A DNA stretch of 64,000 nt, taken from Siphlonurus alternatus (lineage: Eukaryota; Arthropoda; Insecta; Ephemeroptera; Siphlonuridae). Below are positions 1-12,875 of this stretch, one piece after another; positions within the stretch are counted from its first letter, which is position 1; each line of letters starts with the position of its first letter. Both the position numbers and the translations under genes were made by a program. The notes under the pieces were generated by a model. It made no database searches. It had not been told where the DNA came from and saw only the letters and a list, made by a program, of their open reading frames with translations. The stretch spans positions 7,633,431 through 7,697,430 of the forward strand of contig OX463784.1 of the NCBI GenBank assembly GCA_949825025.1, written 5' to 3'.

Positions 1-54
1 GCTGTTCTTGGCCTTCGCGATGTTCTCTCGTGCTTCGTTGTAGATAGTTTCCAG
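1..54 (-). other. Possible partial exon at left edge
   Basis: The first ~60 bases are GC-richer than what follows. Read on the minus strand they are open and encode a charged helix-like peptide (ETIYNEARENIAKAKNS) with mostly G/C third positions. No convincing AG acceptor lies just upstream; the best phase-compatible one is the weak AG before CACGAG, near base 27. On the plus strand the same bases are also open and end in a weak donor (CAG/GTGTTC). The minus reading would extend the candidate gene at 808-888. Strand and exon limits are unresolved. Confidence 0.3.
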
Positions 55-118
55 GTGTTCGTATAATATTGTAAAATATGAAAATATACACATATTTTTG
101 ACCACCTTAATATTAAAT

Positions 119-640
119 ATCGTCCCTCGTCCGGAATAATATTATAAACTATCTGCCTACCACGATTTCATTGCAATAATGGGAGCTATCTGCTATTACA
201 TAGATAAGCGCAATTATGAGCTGTAAATCGATATCTTAATTTTGTGCTCACCTGAAATGGCAGACAGCTCATTATTGCAACGAGATCGTAATAGCCAGAT
301 GGCTCATTATGGAGTATCGACCTCAGTTTTTTTTATTGCAGATATGGATAGAGGGTGCAAAGTTATGCCACCCTAATTTTTTTCAGATTTTTTAGAGCCC
401 GGGAACTATTTTTAAAAAATGATTGAAAATTATTTTTGTGACATCACGAAACGCCGCTCCGAAAAAGATAGGACTTGCCACAGCGTAACGTCAAAAAAAG
501 GACTTTCAATAATTTTTTAAAAATACTTCCTGGTCTCTGAAAAATCTGAAAAAAATCAGGGTAACATAACTTTGCACCCTCTATCCATTTCTGCAATAAA
601 AAGAATTGATGTCAATACTCCATTGCGGACGAGGGACGAT
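119..640. mobile_element. Fold-back MITE, family B, interrupted by a second MITE
   Basis: The ends are inverted copies of ATCGTCCCTCGTCCGG (left) and GGACGAGGGACGAT (right). Inside are repeated 'ATGAGCTATCTG'-type motifs in inverted orientation. There is no coding capacity. Relatives lie at 12,558 and 32,977. A family A element (310-622) has inserted inside, so B is the older insertion here. Confidence 0.75.
310..622. mobile_element. Fold-back MITE, family A (nested in family B)
   Basis: A ~310-bp nearly palindromic element. The termini are GGAGTATCGACCTCA and its complement. Subterminal blocks include TATTGCAGA...GGATAGAGGGTGCAAAG and a centre with TGACGTCA-like steps. Other copies: 18,436-18,767, 40,968-41,293, 54,664-54,983 and 55,800-56,077, plus a diverged copy near 4,890. 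It encodes nothing and would depend on a transposase elsewhere. Confidence 0.8.
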
Positions 641-807
641 ACAACAAATTAAATGGCCGGCAATAGATTATATTGATCATCTCTCCTTAAGATTATTAGA
701 TAACCTATTAGACATCCAAAGTGAATCTCAAGGTTTGAAGATATCATTTTGCCTAACCCCAACAGTCAATAATAATACATTACATTTAATAATATTGTGA
801 TACTCAC

Positions 808-888
808 AATGCGTGTTCTCTTCATCTCTCGTCATTTCTCCTCCGTTCTGAAGTGGCAACTGCTGGACCAGGGATGCTGTGGAGGCAT
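808..888 (-). CDS. Candidate coding exon of an unidentified minus-strand gene (exon 2)
   Basis: An 81-nt exon on the minus strand, with acceptor GTTGTTACAG and strong donor T/GTGAGTATC. One frame is open throughout and reads ASTASLVQQLPLQNGGEM, then TRDEENTH. The exon starts with two bases of a split codon and ends with one. This fits the candidate exon at 14,599-14,452, which ends with one base; the joined codon would be GAT (Asp). I do not recognise the protein. The evidence is splice signals plus phase agreement only. A spurious exon of this size cannot be excluded. Confidence 0.45.
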
Positions 889-2556
889 CTGTAACAACAC
901 ACGAGATGACAGCTGGTATGTTGGGCTAGGTCAGTGATGCTGGACCTGCAGGGATGCTGCATATCAGAGTGACAGCTGGCAGGCTAGGAGAGTGCAATGT
1001 GTTTATCTACACTGGAAAAGATTGGATACAGATAAAGTGAGTCTGGATGAAGAGATTAGTAAACACATTGCCTAACATCTTTAGCGGAAATTCCTTTCAA
1101 GTTTCAAACTAAATAACGTAAAACAAGCTGTAAGAAAAATATTGTGATGTATATAGTATAACAAAATTATACTATATACTATGTACATACATACATAACA
1201 TGACGCCATATACCTTACGGGGTAAGCCAGCAGCATTATTACCTCGGTCTTCCACAGACAGACCTCCACTATAGTCTTTTCTTACTATTCTTACATACTC
1301 TACTTGCCTCAGATATAATATATTATGTAATTTTTAAATTAAAATTAGCACTAAAAAAAATATTATAAAATAGAATTAATAGAATAATGCAACAATCCAT
1401 TATAGTTTGGCTTTATATGTAACATATATATAACTTAATTTATATTATTTTCATCAAATTATATATTACAGTACATAACATTACAATTTGTAATTTACTA
1501 TTTATTGTTTATACTTACATATAATTAGGAAAACGTATTTTTTTAAATTAAAAATAAATATTCCTCACATTGTACAACCATTATCATACAGTATAATATA
1601 ATTATGCTTCGTTGTGTAATAAAGTTTATAAACAATAAATCAAAAACATATACTATCCAGCAAAACTGACAACAGCAAGATCACTTCATGTTGCGACTGT
1701 AAGACTCAAACTGAATTATTAAGATGCTCTCTTGCACCCTCTCAACTTTATACTGTGACCTAAACAGTGAGGAACTCCAGGTGACTATTTATTAAACAAC
1801 AATATTACACTTCAATATTGCAATGCAACAATTTAGGAATAAATAATCAGCCTCAATTATAATAAACTACTAATAATTAAGAGGAATGTATGTTGTTTAT
1901 ATTCAAAATTCCTATTAATTATAATTTTTGTTATTTTTTCTTCTTAAATATTGTAAAGTCATAATGATAAAAATAATAATATATCGATATATTTGTTTAA
2001 TTAATTCTATCAGTAATAAAATTATTGTCTTTTATGTGTATAATTATTTTTAATTACAATAACATTATTACAGGTATTGTAAACATACCTGTAAATATTG
2101 TAAACATTATGTACCTCACGGTTCTTTATGTGTAATAAATAAATACAAAAAAAATCTTTAAAAAGCAAGTTCTTGTATTTATTTGATAATTTACAGATTC
2201 TTCAAAAAAAATAATAAAGCAGTATATCTTATACCCTCTTAATTAAAAATGATACATGAATTCATAAATGCTTATTATTTTTATTCGTCAGTAAAGTTTG
2301 CCCTCGGTAGTTTCCAACACGCCAGGCTGCATTATAGTAGCCAGACGTCTGGCACGCGCTCTCAGAGATAACGCTAATTAAAAGTGACTGCCTACTGTAG
2401 TCTTCTTCACGATGGACAGTTTGTGAGGCACTCTGTAAAGACGGAGATACTAGAAGGAGGTCCTGACCTCGCGTGTGTTGCAATATGTTCTTTTTGACTG
2501 GCAAGAAGATTGGACACTCGTCGCTTCGGAATATTTCCCTTTGCAGCCTTGAAGGC
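889..2556. other. Non-coding AT-rich stretch
   Basis: I see no gene. Long A/T runs and short ORFs lacking splice support fill the interval. A GC-richer patch at about 2,290-2,520 contains no motif I can name. If the minus-strand gene is real, this is part of its long intron. Confidence 0.5.
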
Positions 2557-4268
2557 TTAAGGGCCCGATCTAGTAGAGGTAAAACACCTCACGCGGCAAA
2601 ATGTAGGCAACCACGCGGTTTTTAGCTCGAAAGGAAAAACAGGCTCTACCTGCTCTTCATCGCATTTTTTCATTTATGTATTCGGTAATAAATGTCACAG
2701 AAACTTCGGACAAAAATGACTTTGGTCTACTTTTTAATGAAAAGTTCATTTTTATACAGCTTTAAACAACCAGATCAATACTTTTTTGCGAATACGTGAT
2801 GAGATCGATAAGGAAGATAAAAATTTTATTTCCATAAAAATGTCATTGTTGAGATGGGTAGCGGTCACTAATCCGCTGACATTGTTATAGACCACAATAA
2901 AGTAAAGTGCTCCTGCGAACACCTGCTGCTAGGGGAGGAGAAAATTCGGAGACTCAGAAAATGAACCGCTCGCTTTCAATCATGTTTATATTATGTTCAA
3001 TAAATTACTAATAATTATTATTTCTTTTCCGATTATAAGAAATTACAGTAGCAGTGATCTGAGACTTTTAATTATTTTTAGATGTGATATAATTATAAAT
3101 TTATGTTTTTTGCAAAGACATTATTTTTATATTATAGTATAACATGAAGACAGTATTTATAAATTATTAGGAAGAGTCATGATTGGGGAAGGGTCACAAA
3201 ATGTGTTAGTCAATTAATCTTATCTTGCAATTAATATTATAAATATAGTATTATTTAATTGTTTATTAAAAACAATTAAAAACATATATTCGATATATGT
3301 TTTAATATATATATATATATATATATATCGATAAATATATTTTTGTTTTTAATTCATTGTTATATAAAATGCCGATAATGATATACAAGTTGAATTTATT
3401 ACAAAAATTGTATTCTTACTATTTTACATGATTTGAAAATGAAAAAATTATTTTGTTACACAACGAACTGGACGGCGAGCCATCTCGCTGCTATATAACT
3501 GATTAGTTGTGTTCTGTTAGAATTTAGTATACTGTGAACAAAGATTTGAAAGCCCCAAAGTAATTTTCAATTTTCTCTATACTAGGTGATAATGAACCTT
3601 GAGGTGTTCCTATAGTGTAATATTCCATTATTATGTAGAGGCAGCTAAATCTGAATTCAGTGTACATAATAGCAAAATGTAAGGAGTAAAGATAGAACTG
3701 CGGAGCGAGTGGATGATGGTAAAGCAAGATAAGGTTTGAGAAAGGGTTGAGAGCGGGAGGACTGCAGGCAGGTAAATTCTTTTATTGTTCTCTCTCGGCT
3801 CTCCCTTCTCCTCTCTCTCTCTCGGCCGCACTTGTAGTTCAGTATTTCGCATATTTCCGCAATTCCGCACGGCGCTGCATTCAGTGGTTTTAGGAACCAG
3901 AAATTGCAAAAAAGTAGCTGTAGTCTATAAGTTCCAGTAAATTTAATAACATAAATTAACACTTTCAGCGTACACTATATTAAAGCCGACAACATTTTCT
4001 AGACCGCTATTCGACCCTATTGTTGAAATTATTTTTTTTACAAGTGTTATGATGAAGTAAAGTTGACACTCTTTTACCGCTTTTAATCATTAATTAAAAA
4101 TTAATTGGTGGTCGTGGTGTAAAAACAAATCCATTGGCGGACTACATATCAGTCTCCTCTTTTCAATGATGTTTTTTAATTTTTTGTGAAGCAAATATTG
4201 TACCCTACAGAACTGATAGAAAACACTGTTTTTTCCTTATGGCCGTTCCTACTAGATCGGGCCCTTAA
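2557..4268. mobile_element. 1.7-kb non-autonomous TTAA-flanked TIR element
   Basis: Both ends carry TTAA followed by an inverted GGGCCCGATCTAGTAG, facing each other 1.7 kb apart. The TTAA target is typical of piggyBac-type transposition. The interior has no transposase-size ORF; the short minus-strand ORFs at 3,524-3,962 overlap a CT-rich tract and have no support. Of the TTAA-bounded elements in this window this is the longest. Confidence 0.65.
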
Positions 4269-4801
4269 CCTGAGAAATTTGGATGAAAAATTCGCTACAA
4301 CAGATTTTCTTCAAATTAATTTGGTGGACTCACAACAATCGTCAAATTAACTCTAAATTTTTTCGGAATTTTTAACCGTTGGTTTAATTATAATTAATTT
4401 ATTTAAATAAGAATTTTGTATCCTTCCAATGTTAAATTTGTTAATTAATTAGCATTGCAAAAAAACTATACAACAGATTCTTTTACTTTTTTTTTTACTA
4501 AAACCTAATTTTTTAGACTATTTTTCTGAATTGTTTTCATATATTTCGAACCGTGGCGATGATCTTTTCCTATATGTGATGAGAAATGTGGCAACGCTCT
4601 CAAGGACCGTTGTCACCACCCCCTCCTAAAAAATTATGCGCATTCTAATGCAAACAGTGTTGCCACTATAGCCACGCCTCTTGACCTTGACAGACAAATT
4701 CTCAGGTTATACCTTAATCACAATAATCACCATGGAAGAATAAAACACAAGGTTGCAAGAGGAAAATTTTCAAGGCGACGAGTGTACATGATGGACAAAC
4801 T

Positions 4802-4883
4802 ACTATCAGAACCAAAAAGGTGTGCCCCTCTCCTTATGGAACTTGTATGCTATTCAGGGGCACACCTTTTTGGTTCTGATAGT
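4802..4883. repeat. Near-perfect 80-bp hairpin
   Basis: The arm ACTATCAGAACCAAAAAGG continues through TGTGCCCCT and is repeated in inverted orientation after a ~26-base loop. Pairing is essentially perfect over ~28 bp. It is probably a very small fold-back element or a collapsed MITE; it sits directly before a diverged family A copy. Confidence 0.75.
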
Positions 4884-4889
4884 ACATGA

Positions 4890-5275
4890 ATTTTTTGTAC
4901 TTTAGAAAAGAGGGTACCAAATTATGCTACTATGATTTTAGCTCTGTTCGTAATACACAATAAAAAAAAATCGATTTTTATTGATGAACTTTATGTTCTA
5001 TGTACAGAAGGTTCATCAATGAAAATCGATTCTTTCTGATTGACGAATAGAGCTTTTGTTAAGATTTTTTTAAAACCCCGGACACTATTTTTTAAAAAAT
5101 TATTGAAAGTACAGAAAGAAGCGTCACTTCTTAATAAAAGGATAGAACTAAAAGGGGCGTAAGTTTAAATCTAAGCTTTAAATACATTTTTAGCAATACT
5201 TATATACAGGCCTCTAAAAAATATAAAAAAAGTATTAGAAATTGTTACTCTCTTCATTTCTGCAATAGAGAAAAA
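4890..5275. mobile_element. Diverged family A MITE with an inserted hairpin
   Basis: The left part (AGAGGGTACCAAATTATGCTA) and the right part (TTAAAAAATTATTGAAAGT, TTTCTGCAATAGAG) match the family A body. The match is interrupted at about 4,939-5,057 by a second palindrome. That palindrome starts and ends with TAGCTCTGTTCGT-like and ACGAATAGAGCT sequences and contains an inverted AAAAATCGATTTTTATTGATGAAC arm. Confidence 0.55.
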
Positions 5276-6586
5276 TTAAAACATGTGTAAATTGTCTAAA
5301 ATAGCTATTTTAGTATGTACAGTACTATATGTATATACACCTTCATGGGATTCGACAGCGTGACTATCACTGTGTGATTTGCTGTTTTTTCCAAAGGAGA
5401 AAGAGATGCAGTTTTATATCTTTGGGAGACGTAAAAAGAGCATTCAGTCTAGAGCCATACTTAATTAAAACGTTATAGTTCACCACACCCCCATAGACTG
5501 CGTGACATCACCCCCCGACGCCCCCCAATCTGAATATAGGGGGTAAGTTTTTGCTGTCTTGAGGTTTGCAACTTGGGACAGCATTAACGTTACCAATTTT
5601 CTATTTACCAACTGTGCAACCACAAAAGGTAATATTAAAAAAAAATTAATAATTAAAAGTTAATCACCTCATTTTATTTTAATTTACTTATTGCAAATTG
5701 AGTTTGAAATTGTGCTGATAAAAATAAAGGTAATTATAAAATATTAAATAATAAGGTAACATAAGGCAAAATATATTAGAAAATTATTGACCATAAGGTA
5801 AAATATGCCAATTTTCTTTGTACGAGACTAATATAATTTCATAATTTGTGTTAATTGAATAAAAATAACGACTAAATTTTATTAAATTAATAAATATATC
5901 ATGTCATTGGTACTCATTTATTCATATATTTAAAAATAAGCATGAATAAATTTTTATTCATATCTATTTTTAAAGTAAAGTTTGGAATTTTTAAAAAAAA
6001 AAATTAAAAAATCTTGATATTGATTAATTATTTGTTATTTTTTTGTGTACTTTGATAAAAAATTAGAGGAATGATCTGACTGTGTGTTATACATACAGGT
6101 TAGATTTTGTCTCAAGAAATTAGTCCAACATTAGTTTTCCCAAACTGGCATCGTGCCACTGAAATGTGTGGAGTTTTTATACTTCCTGTGAGGAAGGGGG
6201 AGGGGTGGGGGGTGAGGATCTTCCTTCCATTGAGATGTGCGAGTGGAAAACAAATAAATCGAGGGGGATGTTTTCATTGTTAGCAGCACAGAATTCAATA
6301 AAAAAAACTTCTTTGATAATTTAAGTTCCTTTTAGTTCGTTTTTATTGCAAATATGGACAGTATAAATGAATTTGGAGTTTTTAAACAAAAAGCAGTAAG
6401 GTTATTTGAGTCTTTAATTTGTTTTTGCTGCCTTTATCAATCTATATTTGCAATAAACAACTCATGAAATTAATATATATTATTATAAATTATAATATAT
6501 ATTAATTTTATATTTATGAGACTGGCGGATGCAAAAACAGGAAAAAGTGACATTTGCATAATAGATAAGGAGAATGTATATAATTC
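5276..6586. other. Non-coding AT-rich stretch with a small inverted repeat
   Basis: No gene signals seen. A short inverted repeat (TTTATTGCAAATATGGA against TCTATATTTGCAATAAAC) spans about 6,346-6,462. A short AT palindrome lies at about 6,470-6,510, and a G-rich run at about 6,195-6,215. Confidence 0.5.
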
Positions 6587-6981
6587 TTAAGGGCATTGGG
6601 TGTAGCACCGGTAGTTGGCAACACTGACGTATCTTCACCATGTTAATTTTTATGCTAGAGCTAAGCTGATTGCTGTAGTATCAAGATAATTAGTAGCCCA
6701 AGTGCACAATTTGGCTAAATAAAGCCTGATTTAAAGAAAGGTATTTTTTAGTAAATTTTTTAAATTTACATGCATTTTTCTAAAATATAAAAAAAAAATA
6801 CTTTTCTTTAAATCAGGCTTTATTTAGCCAAATTGTGCACTTGGGCTACTAATTATCTTGATACTACAGCAATCAGCTTAGCTCTAGCATAAAAATTACT
6901 CCGAGGAGCAATGATAAAAAATTAACATGGTGAAGATACGTCAGTGTTGCCAACTACCGGTGCTACACCCAATGCCCTTAA
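6587..6981. mobile_element. TTAA-flanked palindromic MITE
   Basis: The ends read TTAAGGGCATTGGGTGTAGC and its complement. Arms of about 170 bp pair almost perfectly, including CACCGGTAGTTGGCAACACTG and TTTAGCCAAATTGTGCAC. The right arm has a ~20-base insertion near 6,900. The high arm identity suggests a recent insertion. Confidence 0.8.
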
Positions 6982-7439
6982 CAGAGAGTATAATTATAGT
7001 TTAAAATGTTACAATTTGTTTTGCGTCGGGACGTATTAATTTTCCAGATTTTTTTTTATCGGCCTTCACGCCTTATAAAAATTAATTAATATATCTTTTG
7101 ACGCCATTGAATACTTTTAAATTAGGTAAAAATGAATCTGACGTCATATAGTGTATTTTCATATTTTATCTTTATTTTTAAGTTATAATTGGGATTATAA
7201 TTATAACCTCAAAAAAATTATACATTAATTTTACCAGATTGAAATTTTTGGCAGCTATTACATAATTACAAGATTTGTTATTTTTAATATTCATATTTGA
7301 TATTAATTAATATAAGAAATAAGAAATTTGTTATATAGATGGTTTTCTGTCAATAAAAAATGCATCAATCACGTCAACGAACTAACTGTAATTTCCTTCA
7401 ATTTAAATAAGGATTTATTTGAGCGAGGAATTCCCCCCA

Positions 7440-7640
7440 AAGTCCTAATTTTACCATGAGCGAGTGGCCACGTGTCATCGTGACGTTTTTACGATAAGCC
7501 CGTGACGATGGAGATGACGTTAAATGCCGCTGTTGAGTGAGACTGACTCACTGTAGCAGTCTCTGTAACGGAGTACAGAGATCTGCTTCATGTATACTTG
7601 GGACCGTATAACATGTCTAATGAGTGACGTCATAAAAGAC
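7440..7640. promoter_or_regulatory. GC-richer patch with CRE-like motifs
   Basis: Within 200 bases there are several CRE half or full sites: GTGACGTTTTT, CGTGACGATGG, GATGACGTTAA and a full TGACGTCA at 7,625. I find no attached exon. It could be an enhancer or a chance cluster. Confidence 0.25.
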
Positions 7641-8048
7641 GTTTGGCACGAGTGATATCGGCACATCGTCTGACCGTCATTCCTCAAATTCAATACACAT
7701 TGTTAGCAATAGGCATTTTTTTATGGTCCCTTCTTTACACTCGAGCAGAAATAAATTCAAAAATTAAATTTTTTTATTCATCTTTCAAAGACACGCCAAC
7801 AAAAATATATATGTATATGAAATATTAATCTGTAGTAATCGTCCATTTTATATATATGTTCATTGCCAGTAAATGCATTTTAATCTTCTTTTTTAAAATG
7901 CACAACATTTTTCATGACTTTCACTTTTCAATTGACTGGAGAGATTATGCAACTTTTGGAAATAATAATTCCGATGTTGTATGTAAGGCCGGGGAAAACT
8001 AATTTTATATTATGGGAGTGATGTAAAGTGTGCGTCTTGGGCTACTTA

Positions 8049-8217
8049 CAGGCTCGGACTGGCCATAAGGCTGGGTCAGGGATCCCTGACTGGCCCCTCA
8101 GATTTTTAACATAGGAGCATAGGGAAAGTGGCCTCAGACCCCCTGAAAAAGTGGCCCCTGCTGCCTGTAATGCCTATATGGCCCTGACTGGCCCCTAGCT
8201 TCCCAGTCCGAGCCTGC
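8049..8217. mobile_element. Short TIR element (CAGGCTCGGACTGG ends)
   Basis: The terminal inverted repeats CAGGCTCGGACTGGCC and CCAGTCCGAGCCTG enclose a ~170-bp body of TGGCCC-rich sequence with no ORF. A small non-autonomous DNA transposon is the simplest reading. Confidence 0.7.
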
Positions 8218-8949
8218 CTACTTATCAGCACCAAAGGTAGCCATTACCCCTGCTTTATATGTGACCCGCTCTGATTTGGTGCTGCACAAGTTGCCTAAAC
8301 TCATCCGAATTAGACGACCATCAGTGATTTGCATAATTATAACGTAAAAATTGTGTTCACTTCCCAATCGTGCAGTGGTGTTATAAGTATAGCCGAAGTG
8401 CAGTGTTTGAGTTGATTACTTAACAAATATTGCATTATAATTTTACCCGCCTCAAGAGACTTATCCTCCCCGGATATTGCTCACTGTCTTAGTGTATTTG
8501 CAAAAATTGTGCATGAAATTGTAATTTGGAGAATGTGTAATATTGAAATAATTAACATGTCATTCATGTTTTATTATAATAAGACATATAACATTGTACT
8601 TACATGTATCTACCATAGAGAGAGAATGATTTTAGTCTGTATTTTATTCATATATATTAACTGATAAATGGAAGTATTTTTCTATTATGTGTGCATTATA
8701 TATGCATTTTTTATTTTTTCAAATTTTAGTTTTAAGCTAATATGTAATAATCAAGGTTGATTTGAGTGTATAGATATTTTTATCTGACTCGACTATGTGT
8801 ATCTATTGTACTGTGAATTTTAATACAATAAAAACCTTTTAAACTGAAACTATCACATTTATATATGCTGTTAGAGAGCATTTTCAAATAATTGTACAGT
8901 ATGCATAATATATAAAAAATTTAAAGCTTTGACGGGTATAATGTGACAT

Positions 8950-9346
8950 ATTATGTGGGAGGTGTGGCGCTGTGCGCTTGACCGGGTCTCGTCACATCAT
9001 TGAAGTCAAGCAACGCCGAGTGTGGTTAGTAGTTGGATGGGTGACCATTTTCAACAAAAACCACGTTTCCCACCCAGGGGTAAATCATTGCGCTTTTCCA
9101 CTATGTGGTTCCCCTATAGCTTTGAACCTTCCGGTTCATTGAAAAAAGTTGTAGCGTCCATCCTGGCTGAGGTTTCTACGTTTCCCTCAGTGGCAGGCAA
9201 ATGTCGGGATGGATTGCAAGGCCGCGTGGCAGCCCCCATTCCGGAAGAGCCTGTGAAACGCTCAAGTTAGGGTTTCGGAAGGTTCGGGATTTCAAAGTAG
9301 TATATAATTAGAAGTACCCAATAGGGTTTGATTAAAAAAAAAAAAA
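8950..9346 (+). mobile_element. 5S rRNA-derived SINE (SINE3-type), full length
   Basis: The first ~95 bases resemble 5S rRNA over its internal promoter: AAGTCAAGCAACGCCGAG (A-box region) and GTGGTTAGTAGTTGGATGGG then TGACC (C-box region). A ~300-bp unrelated body follows, containing GAGGTTTCTACGTTTCCCTC, and the element ends in an A-rich tail. It is bracketed by a 9-bp target-site duplication, ATGTGACAT, at 8,941-8,949 and 9,347-9,355. This is the signature of retrotransposition by a LINE partner. The open frame at 9,022-9,270 is incidental. Confidence 0.82.
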
Positions 9347-10691
9347 ATGTGACATGCATAATATAAACATTTACGTTGCATCCTGTAATTTAAACGACGC
9401 CTACTACATATAGATGTCACTATTTGATAAATATGCACTTAGTGAAACAGGAAATTGTATTAATAAAATCTAATGATATCTTCTTATTAAGTAAAGCGAT
9501 TTCTAGCGTTAGAACTCCCCGTATATATGACATATATGTAATGGTATTCTGTATAAAATATTAAATCTTTACATTTATTTTATAAAAGTATATTCTCTAA
9601 CACAGAGATATGACTATGCTCGTATAATCTGATTTTCTTTTGTATTAATGTTTAAATACCGTAGTGTCAAAATAAACGAGACTATACTAGACAAAAATAT
9701 AATAATGTACGATTATAATTATACTTTTAGCTTTGAAATTTTTGTATATTTTGACAGTATCCATATCTTTCCACCAAAAAAAAAAAAAAAAAAAAAAGGA
9801 GGAATAAAATAATTATAATACATATTTTTCCTTTTTAAATTTTTGCAGAGAAATAAAGTGAAAATAAATTTTACGTTTACTTTGTTCATATAAAACAGTT
9901 AAGATTATTTATAATTATCATTTAATTTGTTGCATCTATTCATGCGGTATAATTTGAAGTACTAATATTTAATTTAATGTACTGTAATTGTATATGTACA
10001 TTTAAATAATGTACATGAATATAATTTTAAACATTCATTAAACTTGCTAGGATATTTAATATGCATTTTATCATGCATAAAACTTTTAAATCTCTTAAAT
10101 ATAAAAAAATTAAATGTTTTTTTATTTCGGAATCATGCACGACAACTTTACAAGATTACATTTCACGGAAGCAGTTGTAATATGATCGCATCATAAGAAC
10201 ATGATCTAAAAATAGCACACAGATGCAACACAGGGCAATTCAAGGCCGTATATCACTAGTACTGCGAGGTAACGAGCGACACTAATTACGTGCTTTCTTG
10301 GAATTGTGTGTCGCGGATCATATTCGTACCAATTTGTGATACAGTGGAAAAAATCGCTACAATTCGGGGCTGCCAGAACGGTATATATATTTGGGGATAT
10401 TTTTAAGAATTCTATAAGAGGCTTGGTGGAACCATAAAGGGATGTAGACTGTATGTATGGGATAATATATACATATAAATTTATAAGTTATATATTAATT
10501 CTTATTTTATTTCTCCAAAATTGAATTTCTAATTTTTATTTCTAATAATTTCTAGTATTGTTTGTTTGTCATTTTTTTTTTTACAACGCCATGCAGTTAA
10601 AAAGAGTTTTAGAGATAATTAAATTAACAGTAATATTTATATAATATAAACAATGGCTAATGCATTTTTCTTTTTTTTGGGGGGTGGGAGG
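9347..10691. other. Non-coding AT-rich stretch
   Basis: No gene or repeat family recognised apart from the SINE target duplication at its start and a ~20-base poly-A at about 9,777. Short A/T homopolymers dominate. Confidence 0.5.
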
Positions 10692-10870
10692 CAGGCTAGG
10701 ATCCAGGGGGGGGGGCTAGGAGGGCTGCAGCCCCCCCCCCACCCCCGTCGAAATTTTGGATTTAACATGAGCAATATAGGCACTTCTCCCACTCCAATTT
10801 TTGTTTTAAATTTTAACATTGGACTTATGGAGGCAGCCCCCTCCGAAATTTTTTCCTGGATCCGCGCCTG
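10692..10870. mobile_element. Poly-G TIR element (CAGGC...GGATCCAGG ends), copy 1
   Basis: The ends CAGGCTAGGATCCAGG and CCTGGATCCGCGCCTG are inverted. Just inside lie a G9 tract and a C10 tract. Similar elements occur at 53,164-53,396 and 60,695-60,889. The overlapping ORFs on both strands are products of the palindrome. Confidence 0.7.
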
Positions 10871-12557
10871 GCAGGAGGGGATGATACAATTTAAGTCCGT
10901 GCAGATTTTTTTATAAAAAAACAAAAATGTGACTTTGATAACTGGCATCTGTCCCCTTCATTTTGCATAAGACTGTACTTTTATTTCATGTAGTTGGGAA
11001 AAAAAAAAAGAAAATTAATTAATTTGTGTCAATAAAAAAATGTATGCTCTTTTGTCACTTTTTTTTACATGATGGTGCATGCTTATATTCCATATTAGTA
11101 TAACATTTTTTCAAAAATCACAGTGCTTACATCGCTGCTCTACATTTTTTACATGGCGACTGATAGCTCAAGTGCGCATCTCTCAATGCTTGAGTCCAGT
11201 ATCATGATGTCAGAACGGCGCCTCGCGGACTGGCTATTATTAATTACCGCGCGAAATGATGCCACTTCGGTGCTACAGTCGAATCAATTTAAAAGTCTCA
11301 TCTTAATTAAGTGTTCCATTTTGTATTACAGCTGAAATTTTACAGAATGGAGGTATTAAGTTTAGAAAATTGACCTTCATACAAATTATGACATATAATT
11401 ATGTGATTATTGTATTTATTGTACCCTGTGTAAAAGGGCTACCTTATAATCAGTAGTCTGCAGTGGATGAAATAATAAATAAAAATAAAATAAGATTGAA
11501 AATAAAGTAAAAAGTGTTAGAAAAATTGAGCTTCCTGTGAGAGCGTTATTTTAATTAGAGTGTACTTTTCATGATCAAGAGAATTCTTATAACTCGTTGC
11601 AGTGGATAGACTGCTTATTTTCTATCACACTTAATGTACAATCTACCGCCTGCATGGTTTGTTATATTAAATACGAAAGAATTTAACGCGAAATGCAAGG
11701 CGATAAAGGTCACCTTTCGACTTTTAGAGATGAGAAAATAGTTCTTATCAGAAGTATATTGTAAAAATAAATTCAAAGTTGAGGTTTTTTATGATTAAAT
11801 TACATTGCAATGAATAAAATGCATTTTTTAGTTTAATTTTCTTTATAAAATAATGTTGTCAAGTTATATACAATTTATATAATAGTTATAATATATATTC
11901 ATTATACTTGTGCAATAATATATTTGTGTCATATATGTATACTTATTTTGTGTTTTATAAGCTTGTAATATGATATGTGATTAACATTATAAAGTCATAT
12001 AAATGATCTGTCAGCAGCCACAGCTCAATTTTACAAAAAAATTAAAAACATGATAATTATAGTTGTCACATATATCTTCAGACAAGTATTAAAAATATAT
12101 ATCAATTTAACTTTATATCTTTTCTATAAATTTTGTTATTTGTGTAATTCTACCAATGCTATAAGACCGTCTCGGAAGAAAAAGAGCTAAAATTTGCTAT
12201 GTCCTCAATATTGATTTACAAGTAACAATATATAATTAATTACATTCCTAATTCAATTACATCAAGTTAAATCAAGAGCGTTCTTATATTACAAAATTAG
12301 GTTGAGAGGTTTAGATGAAAATTTCCTGGTAGACACTTGAGACGCTTGCTCGCGGTCAGGGGGATCGTTTACATACAGAGGGGGCTTTACCGCTCCGCCG
12401 ATATTGTAATACATACTCGCAATATTGGTACACTGTCCTGTTTTCACTTTATATATAAATATATGGGTGTGGTTTCTAAAGTCTTTAAGAAAATATTTCA
12501 ACAATCTTCAATTTGAGCATAAAATGGACAGCATTCATTTTTTTAATTGCATATTTA
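10871..12557. other. Non-coding stretch
   Basis: Mostly AT-rich. A GC-richer patch at about 11,130-11,290 (contains GGCGCCTCGCGGAC) could be an unrecognised exon or regulatory piece, but I find no paired splice sites. Confidence 0.4.
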
Positions 12558-12730
12558 TATCGTCCCTTATACGGAATAATGAGCTATCTGTCACACTCTC
12601 GTGTGCAAAAATCACAAAAATGAGCTATCTGTTATTCAAGGTGAATGCAATTATGAGCTCTAAAATTTCTAAAAAGGTAAAATAAAGCAATCACCTGATA
12701 GTAGATTGCTCTCATTATTGCACACTTATC
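12558..12730. mobile_element. Family B MITE, degraded copy
   Basis: The left end ATCGTCCCTTATACGGAATA and the inner ATGAGCTATCTG motifs match the family B elements. The right half keeps CTCATTATTGCA but lacks a recognisable terminal repeat. Confidence 0.55.
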
Positions 12731-12872
12731 TCTTTCATGCTTACGTACATTGTGTTTTGTTCTGAATAGGACTGTGTTAGTATCGCCTGCCAACTGTTAT
12801 ATCATGTAACATTCGGGATATATAATTAAAAAATAAAAAAAATTATTAACATATTAATTACAACATACAAAT

Positions 12873-12875
12873 TAA

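Noticed and set aside
3524..3962. Overlapping minus-strand ORFs of 67-101 aa
   Set aside because: They lie inside the 1.7-kb TIR element over a CT-rich tract, with no splice sites or recognisable domains.
8956..9046. Functional 5S rRNA gene
   Set aside because: The 5S similarity is partial and diverged, joined to a SINE body, A-tail and target duplication.
9022..9270. 82-aa plus ORF
   Set aside because: It is the body of the 5S-derived SINE, read open by chance.
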